Shown: positions 45,542 through 54,555, counted from the stretch's first letter. The stretch: DNA of 64,000 nucleotides from Bacillus sp. USDA818B3_A (GCF_009928415.1 NZ_JAABNN010000002.1:372001-436000); one strand, 5' to 3'. Notes: generated by a model not told the origin, from the letters alone. A program made the numbers and translations.

Positions 45542-47149
45542 TTCTGACAATAGCGACTTTTTTCGATATTCCATTGGATTCAATTTTGTTGACTTTTTGA
45601 AAATTGTAGAAAAATAGGAAAAGTTAGAGTAACCAGCTGATAACGCCACTTCACTCACAGGAAGATTGGTTTCTAATAATAACTTTTTTGCGTATTCAAT
45701 CCGCTGCAGCTGTAGATAGTCTGAAATGGATAGACCCGTTTGCTTTTTAAATAGTCTTGTTAAATAATCCGGATTTAAATAAACAAAATTGGCAATATCT
45801 TCACGAGATAAACGTTGTTCTCCAAGATGGTCAAGAATATATTTTTTCACGATATCTACTACTGATCCTTTTTCATGCGGCTGATGAAGCTGATCCATAG
45901 CGATATCTGCAATATAAACCACCCACTCCTTAAGCGAGTTCAATGATTTCAAGACACGTTGCGGCTTTTCGGTCAATAGATTTTGTGAATACACTTGATT
46001 GGCCTGAATTCCTTTTACCTGAAGAACATAAAAGATTAATTGAAGAAAATCTTGATAAAATAAATGCAAGGATTGTGCGGTAATATTTTTATCAGTCATC
46101 TTCCAATTAGTAAAATATAGACTAATAGCCTCTAATAATTTCTCTTTTGGACCACTTTTCATTAATATGGTCCACTCAGCAGTTGGAAGAAGTGGTGAAG
46201 AACCAAGGCCTTTTTTTTCCTTATGAAAGACCATTGTTTTATTACTTTCGGTCACGTTATTTCGTTCAAACTCCTGTAAGGTTTGGACCATTCCAACAAA
46301 TTCCTCAATAGGAACCTGATTACCGATGTACCCGCAAAGGTCACATGAAAAGAATTGAGCAAATTCCAATATAAACTGATTACAGTTTTCCCGAAACTCT
46401 TTCAAATTGATGGGAGTATCAAGAGTAATAATCATTAATACATATCCATTTTCTAAATTAAGGACATACCCATCCATATAATACTTTTCTATTATTTCAG
46501 CAAGGGCTTTCTTCAAAGCATACTCGCTTACCTTTTCTTCATGTATTGATAGATTTTCTTTCCACTCCTGAACATGGAATAAAATGGGCAGAAAGGAATT
46601 ATCATCTGTATAGGACAAATGATAATTCTTCATATGTTTTTCAATCGTTTCTTTTGTAGCAGGGACAACTTGATGAATTAAATCCAACCAGAACCGTTCT
46701 TCCATAACAGAATGGTGTGACTTTTTTAACCGAAGATATGATTCCTCTACCATTTTTGCTTCCCGTTCTTTTTTGATTTTTTCCAATGCATCATGGATTA
46801 CTTCTTCAAGCTCTTGATAGTCCACCGGTTTGAGTAAATAGTTAAAACTTTTTAATTGCAAGGCTTGCTTCGCATAGAAAAAGTCTGAATGGCAGGTTAA
46901 AAAAATCGCTTCCGTTTCAGAGTAGTGCTCCCGGACCCACTTTAACAAGTCCAGGCCGGAGCCTTTAGGCATCTCAATATCACATAATAACAAATCAACT
47001 TTGTGATTTAAGAAAATCGCTTGAGCTTGTCTTAAATTATTTGCCGTAAAAACGGATGTGATATTATGCTTATCCCAATTAACCCCGGCCTGCACACCTC
47101 GAATGGAATGAACTTCATCATCAACGATTAGAACATGAAATTGACTCAT
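45530..47149 (-). CDS. YesN-type response regulator with AraC domain (module 3)
   Basis: A 539-residue regulator. The receiver has D10-D11 and phosphoacceptor D57 in 'LLCDIEMPKGSG'. A long central region (about 140-430) of unknown fold precedes two AraC helix-turn-helix motifs (about 435-530, 'LSREDIANFVYLNPDYLTRLF'). I chose ATG 47149 because AAAGGTGG lies eight bases upstream; the GTG four codons earlier overlaps that site. It is the likely reader of the CGACTT direct repeats found before the permease, lplA1, lplA2 and isomerase operons. Confidence 0.92.
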   Translation of the reverse strand: MSQFHVLIVDDEVHSIRGVQAGVNWDKHNITSVFTANNLRQAQAIFLNHKVDLLLCDIEMPKGSGLDLLKWVREHYSETEAIFLTCHSDFFYAKQALQLKSFNYLLKPVDYQELEEVIHDALEKIKKEREAKMVEESYLRLKKSHHSVMEERFWLDLIHQVVPATKETIEKHMKNYHLSYTDDNSFLPILFHVQEWKENLSIHEEKVSEYALKKALAEIIEKYYMDGYVLNLENGYVLMIITLDTPINLKEFRENCNQFILEFAQFFSCDLCGYIGNQVPIEEFVGMVQTLQEFERNNVTESNKTMVFHKEKKGLGSSPLLPTAEWTILMKSGPKEKLLEAISLYFTNWKMTDKNITAQSLHLFYQDFLQLIFYVLQVKGIQANQVYSQNLLTEKPQRVLKSLNSLKEWVVYIADIAMDQLHQPHEKGSVVDIVKKYILDHLGEQRLSREDIANFVYLNPDYLTRLFKKQTGLSISDYLQLQRIEYAKKLLLETNLPVSEVALSAGYSNFSYFSTIFKKSTKLNPMEYRKKSLLSEKSL

Positions 47150-47169
47150 AAACCATACCACCTTTTAGT

Positions 47170-48894
47170 TTATATTAACTCGTTTGGAATTCGTATTTCG
47201 ACCGTTGCCCCCTTGCCCTGTTCATTGAAAAATCTTATGGCAGCCTTTTCTCCATATAACAAACTTAGTCTCTGTTTGACGTTCCAAATCCCCATCCGCT
47301 CCCCTTCTTCATTTGTTAAAGGCTGGTCTGCAATTAAACTATGTAAAACCTCCTCTGGGAACCCCTCACCTGTATCTTGCATTCTAATTACCAAAAACTC
47401 AGGGTCCTCTTCTTTCATCACTTCTATGAAAATATTAAGTGAATCATCAAGATTAAAAGCATGTTTAATTGAATTCTCCACAATTGTTTGAATGATTAAA
47501 GGAGGTATCTTGCAATTTAAAAATTCCGGTGGTGATTCAATATAGTATTTAAAGGAATTTGGAAAACGAAGTTGTTGAATTTTCAGATAATTATCCGTGT
47601 GCATTAGTTCATCTTTTAATTTAACAAAATATGAATTACTGCGGCACATAAACCGAAAATAATTTGCCAGACATTTCGCCATTTCTTGAATGACAGCAAA
47701 ATCCTTTACTGTTGCCAAATTATAAATAATATTTAATGAATTAAGGAAAAAGTGCGGGTTGATCTGTAGCTGCAAATGCTTCAATTCTGCTTTTTGCAAA
47801 TTTAACCTTTCTTCATATACATTTATTTTTAAATCCTTAATCTCAGAAACCATATGGTTAAAGTTTCCATTCATTAACCTGAATTCTGTTGAATTCCTAT
47901 TGACAGGAAGGCGAATATCTAAATCTCCTGATCGCAGTTTCTTCATGGCAAAGACAATACGATTAATCGGTTGAAGAAAAACTTTTCTCATTATGAAAAT
48001 AAAGAATAGTAGAAACAATACAGCTAATACAGTGATCAAGGACGAAATCCTCTGTAAAAATGGAAGTTTCTCGAGGATCTCTTTCTCTGGAATCAATGCT
48101 GCAAGATAGAAATTTGCTTGTGATGATTTTTTCTTCATTAATACAAATTGGTCATTTCCCCCAGTCATGACATACTTTTTCTGTCTCATCGTTAAATCTA
48201 TCATTTCTTTCTCAATAAAGGCTTTATTTGTAATAGGTTTAAAGTTAGAAGTTGCCAGGAGTGCTCTCCCTGTATCACCAAAATCAATATATTTAAACGG
48301 GGTAATAAGCTTGTCCATATTCACCCAGGCACCAACATATACTCCATTAACGTTATAATATTGAATCAAGTAATAATCTTCTGCCCCCTTCCAGATATTC
48401 CATCTCCCTTCTATGAGATCTTCTGGATGCTTCTCGAGTAACTGATAAATTTCATCCCTGGCTGCATAACGAGCATAATAATCATCTGATGAATTTTGTG
48501 TAAACAATAAATCCTTATAGGCTTCCGAGTAGATAAAAATAGAATCAATGGAAGTGTATAAATACGACTGATTAGTAATCGTATTGAAAAGACGTATTTT
48601 TGCTTCCTCATAATTATTGGAATCTAGGGTTTCATTATATTGAAGAAAATATAAATCAGTATTGTCCTGTGTTATTTGAAAGATATATTTACCAACACCA
48701 TCCAATCCTTTGTCGATTTGGTCCATATAAATATTCAGCATATTTTTGTTTGATTGGGCTACCTGACTCCTTATCACTTCGACTGCATAATAGTTATTCA
48801 CAATATGAACCACAATTAGTGGTCCAATAATTAAAAACACACTTAAAAAGAGTTTGAATAGCAACGAGTTAAAAATAGGCTTAATCTTCGACAT
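47170..48894 (-). CDS. YesM-type sensor histidine kinase (module 3)
   Basis: A 574-residue kinase with membrane segments at about 12-33 and 283-303, an extracellular sensor region between them, HAMP at about 304-356, and the phosphoacceptor H381 in 'QINPHFFLNSL' (Phe-Leu instead of the usual Leu-Tyr). The HATPase part has 'TIVENSIKHAF' and 'DTGEGFPEE'. It starts at ATG 48894 after GGGAGG, with TATAAT at 48930-48935. It is co-transcribed with the regulator 20 bp downstream. Confidence 0.92.
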   Translation of the reverse strand: MSKIKPIFNSLLFKLFLSVFLIIGPLIVVHIVNNYYAVEVIRSQVAQSNKNMLNIYMDQIDKGLDGVGKYIFQITQDNTDLYFLQYNETLDSNNYEEAKIRLFNTITNQSYLYTSIDSIFIYSEAYKDLLFTQNSSDDYYARYAARDEIYQLLEKHPEDLIEGRWNIWKGAEDYYLIQYYNVNGVYVGAWVNMDKLITPFKYIDFGDTGRALLATSNFKPITNKAFIEKEMIDLTMRQKKYVMTGGNDQFVLMKKKSSQANFYLAALIPEKEILEKLPFLQRISSLITVLAVLFLLFFIFIMRKVFLQPINRIVFAMKKLRSGDLDIRLPVNRNSTEFRLMNGNFNHMVSEIKDLKINVYEERLNLQKAELKHLQLQINPHFFLNSLNIIYNLATVKDFAVIQEMAKCLANYFRFMCRSNSYFVKLKDELMHTDNYLKIQQLRFPNSFKYYIESPPEFLNCKIPPLIIQTIVENSIKHAFNLDDSLNIFIEVMKEEDPEFLVIRMQDTGEGFPEEVLHSLIADQPLTNEEGERMGIWNVKQRLSLLYGEKAAIRFFNEQGKGATVEIRIPNELI

Positions 48895-49023
48895 AGGTAG
48901 CCTCCCTGATGTAATCCCTTACAAACTACATTATACATGATTATTTTTGAATATTTGAAAAGTTTTTAAATAATTTGTCAACAAATTATTCCAAAAGTCC
49001 TATGTTTCTATTCAGCTAGTAAT

Positions 49024-49053
49024 GAAAAAAAGCCTTGAGCATTCACTCAAGAC
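49024..49053 (-). terminator. Terminator of the vanished serine-hydrolase gene
   Basis: AGTCTTGAG/CTCAAGGCT hairpin followed by seven T residues on the minus strand, 65 bp after the stop codon of the remnant. Confidence 0.75.
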
Positions 49054-49117
49054 TTGTATAAAGTATTATTATATTAGACTTTTAGTGATCCATATATGAC
49101 AGATTACAGTCTGGCTG

Positions 49118-49300
49118 CTAAAAATCCTTATAATTCGGCAGCATTTGCTGCATATAAAAAGCTGAAAATTTTCCTTTAGGCAAATAGTCACCCATGTTCC
49201 TGACATTCTATTCCAGCCCAATTAACCAATAGGGCTATTACTTTCAGACACCAGTGGATTTAACATGACCTGCACTCCCAGACCATAGCAGTATCCTGCC
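49118..49300 (-). pseudogene. Degenerate C-terminus of a class C beta-lactamase-related serine hydrolase
   Basis: Minus-strand translation gives 'YGLGVQVMLNPLVSESNSPIG', then an in-frame stop, then 'LGWNRMSGTWVTI'. After a frame change it gives 'FSAFYMQQMLPNYKDF' and a natural stop at 49118. This is the characteristic last 60 residues of CubicO/EstB-like serine hydrolases (G-x-x-SPxGEFGWxGxxGTW...YMQQMLP). Only about 180 bp remain, with one nonsense and one frameshift mutation. It lies between two terminators, showing that a whole gene once stood between lplA2 and the kinase operon. Confidence 0.7.
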
Positions 49301-49312
49301 AGACGGTCCCAA

Positions 49313-49345
49313 GGAAAAAGAGAACTGGAATATCTTCCAGCTCCC
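49313..49345 (-). terminator. Terminator after the second LplA-type gene
   Basis: AGAACTGGAA (49321-49330) pairs with TTCCAGCTCC (49335-49344), followed by CTTTTTCC on the minus strand. Confidence 0.75.
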
Positions 49346-49358
49346 TATTGGACCTATA

Positions 49359-50849
49359 TTACTTATTTTTTTTCCACTTATCATATTGCTTTTGTTTTTC
49401 AGCAATGATCTTTTCCAAGCCAGCTTGTTTTAACTTCTTATTAAATTCTGGTAAGCTCTTATTCGGATCTAATGTACCTGATTCAATCCCTATTTTGTAT
49501 TGATTGATAACGTTAGTAGTTGCAGCAATTTCGGTTTTCACCGGATCTGGATTAAATGTAAAACCAAATGCTGGGGAATAAATGGCGGAATCATTATGCT
49601 TTTGAAAGATTTCCCAATAATTTGCCGGGTTTCCTTCCCAAGGATAGGTTAAGAAGTTGTTACCAATCTCCCATTGACCGAATACATATTTGGATTCCTT
49701 AACTCCATCCGGTAATTTGATGGTTCCATCAGATTTAACCACGTAATGCTTCCCTTCAATACCATTCGCAAGTAAATTCATAATGTCTTTATCAGTGTAT
49801 AGTAAGTTCATTAACTCCATTGCTTTTTCAGGATTTTCGCTGTTTCTCGCAATGGACAGTCCAAAGGATGTGGCGGAATCAGTATAGGCATATACATCTG
49901 TAAATCGTACAGCAACCATTTCATGCCCTGTAATTCCTTGTTCTTGTACTTCAAAGCCTGGCTTCATATGTGAAAAATAACCAAACCCTTTTCCTGCTTT
50001 TACGATATTAGCTGCAGCTTCTTGTGATGTTGCTGCATCCTTTAAAACATACCCATCTTTGAACCATTTTCTTGTTAATTTTACTGAATCTAAATAATCC
50101 TGGTCTTCAAACATATTGATGAATTTTTTTTCTTTGAAGGACATTACCCCCAAACTATCACCAAGAACATCATATTTACCGCCATTAAGGACGCTTGTCG
50201 TTGTTAATCCTTGAGTATTAACAATTGGAGTTAATGTTGGTTCTTTATCTTTGACAACTTTAAACACTTTCTCTAAATCTGCAAAAGATTTCACCTGTGA
50301 AAGGTCGATGTTATATTTGTCAACGATGTCCTTTCTCATAACAAAACCATAATCAACACCCCAGTCTCTTGCACTTGGGACTGCATAGAGTTTTCCGTTC
50401 ACTCTGTCTCCCTCTAGGAGAGTTGTAGGTACTGCTTCTAAAATGCCTTTACCGTATTTTTCAAGGAGGTCATCCAACGGCAAGTACTGTCCCTTAACAG
50501 CAGATGTATTGTAACCAAAGAAGGATGAGGATACGATTAAGTCAAGTTTTTCATTACTTGTCAGCATTAGGTTGGATTGCTGTGACCAAGCAGAGCCGTT
50601 AATTGGCACTAGTTTTACGGTTGCATTGATCTTTTTCTTGATAATTTTATTGATTTCTTCTTGAACCAATGGAAGATCATCAATCTTAGTAAAAGCCAAA
50701 TATGCCATGGTTAATTCATAAGGTTTACCATTTGAATCAGAATTACCTTTGCTAGTCGTCCCGCTTTGCTTCGTAGAGCATCCAGTCAGAATTAAAAAAA
50801 CTGACATGATGACCACAATAAACCTGACAAAAAATTTCCCCTTTTTCAT
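49359..50849 (-). CDS. LplA/YtcQ-type sugar-binding lipoprotein, paralogue 2
   Basis: A 496-residue lipoprotein with lipobox LTGC (Cys24). It is a paralogue of 43925-45409, differing mostly in the N-terminal lobe (for example 'NGSAWSQQSNL' against 'NVANYQQQTNL') and almost identical near the C-terminus. I chose ATG 50849 because AGGGGGAAAA lies directly upstream; the longer frame from 50882 adds eleven residues before the signal peptide. No second permease pair accompanies it, so both lipoproteins probably feed the single LplBC permease with different ligands. It is monocistronic, with its own CGACTT triple repeat and cre site. Confidence 0.92.
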   Translation of the reverse strand: MKKGKFFVRFIVVIMSVFLILTGCSTKQSGTTSKGNSDSNGKPYELTMAYLAFTKIDDLPLVQEEINKIIKKKINATVKLVPINGSAWSQQSNLMLTSNEKLDLIVSSSFFGYNTSAVKGQYLPLDDLLEKYGKGILEAVPTTLLEGDRVNGKLYAVPSARDWGVDYGFVMRKDIVDKYNIDLSQVKSFADLEKVFKVVKDKEPTLTPIVNTQGLTTTSVLNGGKYDVLGDSLGVMSFKEKKFINMFEDQDYLDSVKLTRKWFKDGYVLKDAATSQEAAANIVKAGKGFGYFSHMKPGFEVQEQGITGHEMVAVRFTDVYAYTDSATSFGLSIARNSENPEKAMELMNLLYTDKDIMNLLANGIEGKHYVVKSDGTIKLPDGVKESKYVFGQWEIGNNFLTYPWEGNPANYWEIFQKHNDSAIYSPAFGFTFNPDPVKTEIAATTNVINQYKIGIESGTLDPNKSLPEFNKKLKQAGLEKIIAEKQKQYDKWKKNK

Positions 50850-50887
50850 CGTTTTCCCCCTTATTTTTGGCTTTGAAGGCACTATAG

Positions 50888-50901
50888 TGGAAGCGCTATC
50901 A
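50888..50901. promoter_or_regulatory. cre site before lplA2
   Basis: TGGAAGCGCTATCA matches the cre consensus with one mismatch, 39 bp upstream of the start codon. Confidence 0.65.
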
Positions 50902-50982
50902 AAATATACTTTAAGAAGTTGACGTTATCTCCTTCTCCATTTCATTTTAAGTGAGGATATGAAGACAGACTTACTAAAAAAA

Positions 50983-51031
50983 CGACTTTTTATTTTAAAT
51001 TTTCCGACTTATTTTTTAAATTTTCCGACTT
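50983..51031. promoter_or_regulatory. Module 3 CGACTT repeat, copy 3 (triple, lplA2)
   Basis: CGACTT at 50983, 51005 and 51026 (periods 22 and 21 bp) with near-identical AT spacers containing AAATTTTC. It is the only three-copy version in the window. Confidence 0.7.
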
Positions 51032-51148
51032 TTATCCAAATTATTACATACTAGCATGTCGGGTTATCTCTATGTACTTCTTAACGTGTTGTCCTTTTTA
51101 ATTGAACTAGGTATCTTATTCAAGAAAGTACCCCTCTCAAAACAATCA

Positions 51149-51191
51149 AGCCCGAAAATTGGATTTTTTTCATTCGTCCAATTTCGGGCTT
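51149..51191 (-). terminator. Terminator after the deacetylase gene
   Basis: AAGCCCGAAAATTGGA pairs with TCCAATTTCGGGCTT, with a 13-base loop; a short T-rich tail follows on the minus strand. Confidence 0.75.
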
Positions 51192-51197
51192 CATTCA

Positions 51198-52040
51198 TCA
51201 CATTTTTCTTTGACGATTACGCAAATCACGCCATTGTATCAGTTGGATTTCTTCTGAACGCAATAATTCTTGGATTTCTTTGTCCCGAAATACATCAAAT
51301 TCAAACCGCCTCATTGGCCAAGTTTCGGTGATGCCTTTTAATTCGCTGGTATCCAAGGAAGGATGGAACACTAACTCCGTTACACCTGGTTTTAATGAAC
51401 GTATACAGTTAATGGCTGCATCTTTTGTGATTTGATACTCTGGTTCTGTTCCTTCAGGTGAAAAGAAAGGTAACATTTCAATATAATCTGGTAATTGAAT
51501 CCCCTTTTTTTCTGCAAGCGCGATAATTTCTTCATGGTTTGCCTGCGTTCTGAATGAGTGGCCTTGTTTGGCATATCGTAATGGCAGTTGGTACTTTTCA
51601 CACAAATCTAACAGGATTTCCATGGTGTGGTGCATGCTTCCCATGTGATTGTCAATGTTGGTGGGGTCTAGACCTAATTTAAGAGCAAATTCCATTTGAG
51701 CTATCGCTTCTTCACGAAGTTGTACTGGATCTGCCTGTGTGATAACGGTTTGTGTATCTGCAGGAAAATACCCATTTTCGTCCACTAGAGTAGACATATT
51801 GGATTTTAGAGGCCCCCATTTGTAGACATTCCATTCGGCTGTGTGGGTAAAGTGAATCCCTACATCCAACTGTGGATTTTGCTTAATGAGTTGGACTGCT
51901 TCCAATGTCCAAGGGCATGTCATCATGAGACTTGTAGACGTAATTGAGCCTTCTGTAAGGAGTGTATGAATGGCCTGATTTGTTGTATGGCACATTCCGA
52001 AATCATCCGCATTAAGTATTAAATAACGTTCGTTGGACAC
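51198..52040 (-). CDS. ChbG/YdjC-family carbohydrate deacetylase
   Basis: A 280-residue YdjC-fold deacetylase. 'NADDFG' (D12-D13), 'GIHFTHT' (H63) and 'DNHMGSMHH' (H132, H137) supply the metal and catalytic residues. It has no signal peptide. I chose GTG 52040 with GGTGGGGAG upstream, because the homology begins there; the longer ATG frame from 52139 runs into a tandem repeat and would add an unrelated 33-residue leader. Family members deacetylate chito-oligosaccharides, but in this plant-glycan operon another acetylated sugar is possible. It is last in the operon with GH3 and a TIM-barrel isomerase. Confidence 0.85.
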   Translation of the reverse strand: MSNERYLILNADDFGMCHTTNQAIHTLLTEGSITSTSLMMTCPWTLEAVQLIKQNPQLDVGIHFTHTAEWNVYKWGPLKSNMSTLVDENGYFPADTQTVITQADPVQLREEAIAQMEFALKLGLDPTNIDNHMGSMHHTMEILLDLCEKYQLPLRYAKQGHSFRTQANHEEIIALAEKKGIQLPDYIEMLPFFSPEGTEPEYQITKDAAINCIRSLKPGVTELVFHPSLDTSELKGITETWPMRRFEFDVFRDKEIQELLRSEEIQLIQWRDLRNRQRKM

Positions 52041-52081
52041 TATTGTCTCCCCACCTATAAATAATAGTTTGATAGATACCG

Positions 52082-52237
52082 TTTCATTTACCCTGCGAGC
52101 TTCTTTCATCCCATCCCGGTAAATGAAACGGCCTTTCATTTACCCTGCGAGCTCTTTTTTCTCCTCCTCGGGCAATGAAACGGCCTTTCATTTACCCAAG
52201 GACCTAAAATTATTCAAGTTGGGGTAATGAGCTCCCC
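52082..52237. repeat. 52-bp tandem repeat, three units, with stem-loops
   Basis: TTTCATTTACCC recurs at 52082, 52134 and 52186, exactly 52 bp apart. Units 1 and 2 share the first 20 bases (TTTCATTTACCCTGCGAGCT) and end in AATGAAACGGCC. Unit 3 is more diverged but ends with the matching GGTAATGAGCTCCCC. The end of each unit pairs with the start of the next: a perfect 11-bp stem at 52118-52144 (loop CGGCC) and an imperfect one at 52170-52197. The array fills the gap between the GH3 and deacetylase genes. Confidence 0.85.
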
Positions 52238-52260
52238 TCTATTTACAAAAGGCATACTAA

Positions 52261-54537
52261 TTATTTAGTAATTTGATATTTTTCGGTTCTTTCATCCTGA
52301 ATCTTACCAGCCCAATTTAGACCAAATGCAAAGTCATAAATATGTCCTTCAGAGTCCACATGACATTCCATGTCGTGAGCAACATCTTCCAATTGCTCTT
52401 CGACGGTTTTCATGTTCGCAGGCATTTGCATTGGCAGAAGACCTGAAGGCTCAGCTGCACCTGTTAAAATATCAAAAATAGCTTGATCTTGTACTCCAAA
52501 ATTAGCAATAATCGCATCTACGTCCTTTTCAAACTCTTCCACAATGGTTGGGTTGGAAAGCAGTAGCGAAACGATAACCGGTTTCCCCTTCATGGCATCA
52601 ACTGTCTCTATGACATTATTCAAATCAGTCGTATTGCTTGGAGTCACTGTTTTGCCTTTATACGAACGGTTTAAAACGTCACTTGGACGTGCATCCCCAG
52701 CAAGACTTGTTTCGCGGGCGAAGGTTGCTGTATAAGGTTTGTATTGAAGGCTGATTGGTACATATCCATTTCCGCCTTCTTCTACATCATCCTGACTATA
52801 ACCATTCCCAGACTTTGGTGTACTAATAAAAACCAAACCAAAATCTGCTTCTTCAGGGTTATCGGTCACATTGAAATATTTCTTCGCTACATCGATATTG
52901 ACTGGATACTCCAATCTTTCAGGTGTTTTATTTCCAAACCAATCTGTGCCTGCAGGGGTAAATCTTTTAGGAATATATACGGTCTTGTCCTTAGTTATTG
53001 GCAAAATATTATTCTTGTTTTTCAACATCACAAGAGACTTAAGCTGTACATTGTATCCTTCCTGCATATACTCTGGTTTTCCCACTTCTTGAATTGTTTC
53101 CTCTATTTTGAGATAAGGATTTTCAAACAGTCCCAAGCGGAAGATATTCTTTAAAAGACGGACCGCTGATTCTTCAAAGCGGTTTCGCATAAAGGCTTCA
53201 CCATGTTCAGCAACCCCCATTTGGTAGGCTTCTAAAATAGGACCAGCTTCATTATTTCCTCCGAATTGGTCGACACCTGCCATGAGTAATTTATAATGCC
53301 GTTCAGCGACGGTTAAATGTTCAACTCCCCAAGGCTTCCCGCCGACAAAGGTGTCAATATTTTCTGGTTCATCTGCCGTAATAATCCAATCCGTACAAAC
53401 CACACCGTCATAACCATATTCTTTACGAAGTAAATCATTGATTAAGTAAGAGTTGTAAGAGTTACCGACATTTTCTCCATTTACAGGATCTTGATCTACT
53501 GAGATCGTATAGTATGGCATAACGGCAGAAGCCATCTTTGTTTTACCAGGTAACTTAAAGGCCCCTTCTGTAAAAGGAATTAAATGTTCCTCAAAATTAC
53601 CGCCTGGAAATACAGCATATTTCCCATATCCATAGTGGGCATCCCTGCCGCTCTCACCCGATCCGCCGCCCGGCCAATGTTTGACCATGGCATTGACACT
53701 ATCATATCCCCATCCTTCAGCAATTTCTTTCTCACCCGCTGAATTCTGAAAGCCTTCCACATAAGCTCGAGCCATATCCGCAGAAAGCTGTGAGTCTTCC
53801 CCAAAAGTTCCATTAAAACGGAACCAGCGCGGATCTGTGGCAATATCAACTTGCGGTGATAATGCGGTCGCAATCCCTAATGCCCGATATTCCTTTGAAG
53901 CAATTTCTCCAAATCTTTCAGCTAGTTCTGGAGTAAACGTAGCGGCAAGACCCAGCGACTCAGGCCACATTGAGATTTTTCCGCCTGATCCTGCATTAAA
54001 TTCAGCACTTGAATCTGAACCATGGCGTGGATCTGAGCTGTTGTTTGCCGGGATACCAAGCCCGATTCCTTCTGCAAAAGCCTGAACCTTGTTATTCCAT
54101 CGAGCAGCTGTTTCGGGACTCTCTAAAATGGTTACGAGTACATGCCTTAAATTATCTTTTGAAAGAAACTCAATTTGCTCATCGGTTAAATCCCAAGGTT
54201 TTGCGCCGCTTTCTTCGTATGGCTTGCCGCCATACGAACCATCAAACCAGCCTCTGCTGCCAGCTGGAATGGATTGATGCCTGCTGTATAACATTAGCCC
54301 GGCAATCTGCTCAATCGTCATTTTGGAGGCAAGGTCCTTCGCTCTTTTCTCAGGCGTTAACCGCCAATCTTCATACTTATCTATTTTTCCATCTTTGTTT
54401 AAATCCTTAAAAAAGTGTCCCTCTTTTTCAATGATTGTTACTCCAGAAGTTTCGGAATAACCTAGTGTTGGCCCGCCGTTATTTTCGACATATTTGATTT
54501 GATTATCAGTGTTGATTGTTGTAATATGCTCAGTCAT
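52261..54537 (-). CDS. GH3 beta-glycosidase (exo-glucosidase type)
   Basis: A 758-residue GH3 enzyme of a different subgroup from the one at 4634. The N-terminus contains an EF-hand-like calcium loop 'DLNKDGKIDKYE' (45-56). The barrel has 'VKHWPGGG' and the nucleophile D383 in 'VVCTDW', followed by the second alpha/beta domain. It lacks the fibronectin-III-like domain and has no signal peptide. It starts at ATG 54537 after GGAG, 18 bp behind the isomerase. Proteins like this act as exo-beta-glucosidases or xylosidases on imported oligosaccharides. Confidence 0.87.
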   Translation of the reverse strand: MTEHITTINTDNQIKYVENNGGPTLGYSETSGVTIIEKEGHFFKDLNKDGKIDKYEDWRLTPEKRAKDLASKMTIEQIAGLMLYSRHQSIPAGSRGWFDGSYGGKPYEESGAKPWDLTDEQIEFLSKDNLRHVLVTILESPETAARWNNKVQAFAEGIGLGIPANNSSDPRHGSDSSAEFNAGSGGKISMWPESLGLAATFTPELAERFGEIASKEYRALGIATALSPQVDIATDPRWFRFNGTFGEDSQLSADMARAYVEGFQNSAGEKEIAEGWGYDSVNAMVKHWPGGGSGESGRDAHYGYGKYAVFPGGNFEEHLIPFTEGAFKLPGKTKMASAVMPYYTISVDQDPVNGENVGNSYNSYLINDLLRKEYGYDGVVCTDWIITADEPENIDTFVGGKPWGVEHLTVAERHYKLLMAGVDQFGGNNEAGPILEAYQMGVAEHGEAFMRNRFEESAVRLLKNIFRLGLFENPYLKIEETIQEVGKPEYMQEGYNVQLKSLVMLKNKNNILPITKDKTVYIPKRFTPAGTDWFGNKTPERLEYPVNIDVAKKYFNVTDNPEEADFGLVFISTPKSGNGYSQDDVEEGGNGYVPISLQYKPYTATFARETSLAGDARPSDVLNRSYKGKTVTPSNTTDLNNVIETVDAMKGKPVIVSLLLSNPTIVEEFEKDVDAIIANFGVQDQAIFDILTGAAEPSGLLPMQMPANMKTVEEQLEDVAHDMECHVDSEGHIYDFAFGLNWAGKIQDERTEKYQITK

Positions 54538-54555
54538 TCTATATCTCCATTCAAA

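Larger units (their letters stand above)
48895..49358. other. 464-bp region with the kinase promoter and a gene remnant
   Basis: From right to left it holds the lplA2 terminator (49313-49345), a degraded C-terminus of a serine hydrolase (49118-49300), that gene's surviving terminator (49024-49053), and the promoter of the kinase operon with TATAAT at 48930-48935. Confidence 0.65.
50850..51197. other. 348-bp control region of the second LplA gene
   Basis: It contains a cre site (50888-50901), a triple CGACTT repeat (50983-51031) and the terminator of the deacetylase gene (51149-51191). The plus-strand 91-codon frame starting at 51056 overlaps these elements and the deacetylase end, and has no ribosome binding site, so I do not call it. 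Confidence 0.7.

Noticed and set aside
51056-51331. Plus-strand 91-codon frame beside lplA2
   Set aside because: It has no ribosome binding site, overlaps the CGACTT repeat edge, a terminator and the 3' end of the deacetylase gene; a shadow frame.
52041-52139. N-terminal extension of the deacetylase gene
   Set aside because: The 33 codons fall in the 52-bp tandem repeat and do not resemble the family; the YdjC fold starts at the GTG at 52040.
52082-52237. Possible CRISPR array
   Set aside because: The 52-bp units are contiguous, without unique spacers, and no cas genes are near; it is a simple tandem repeat.
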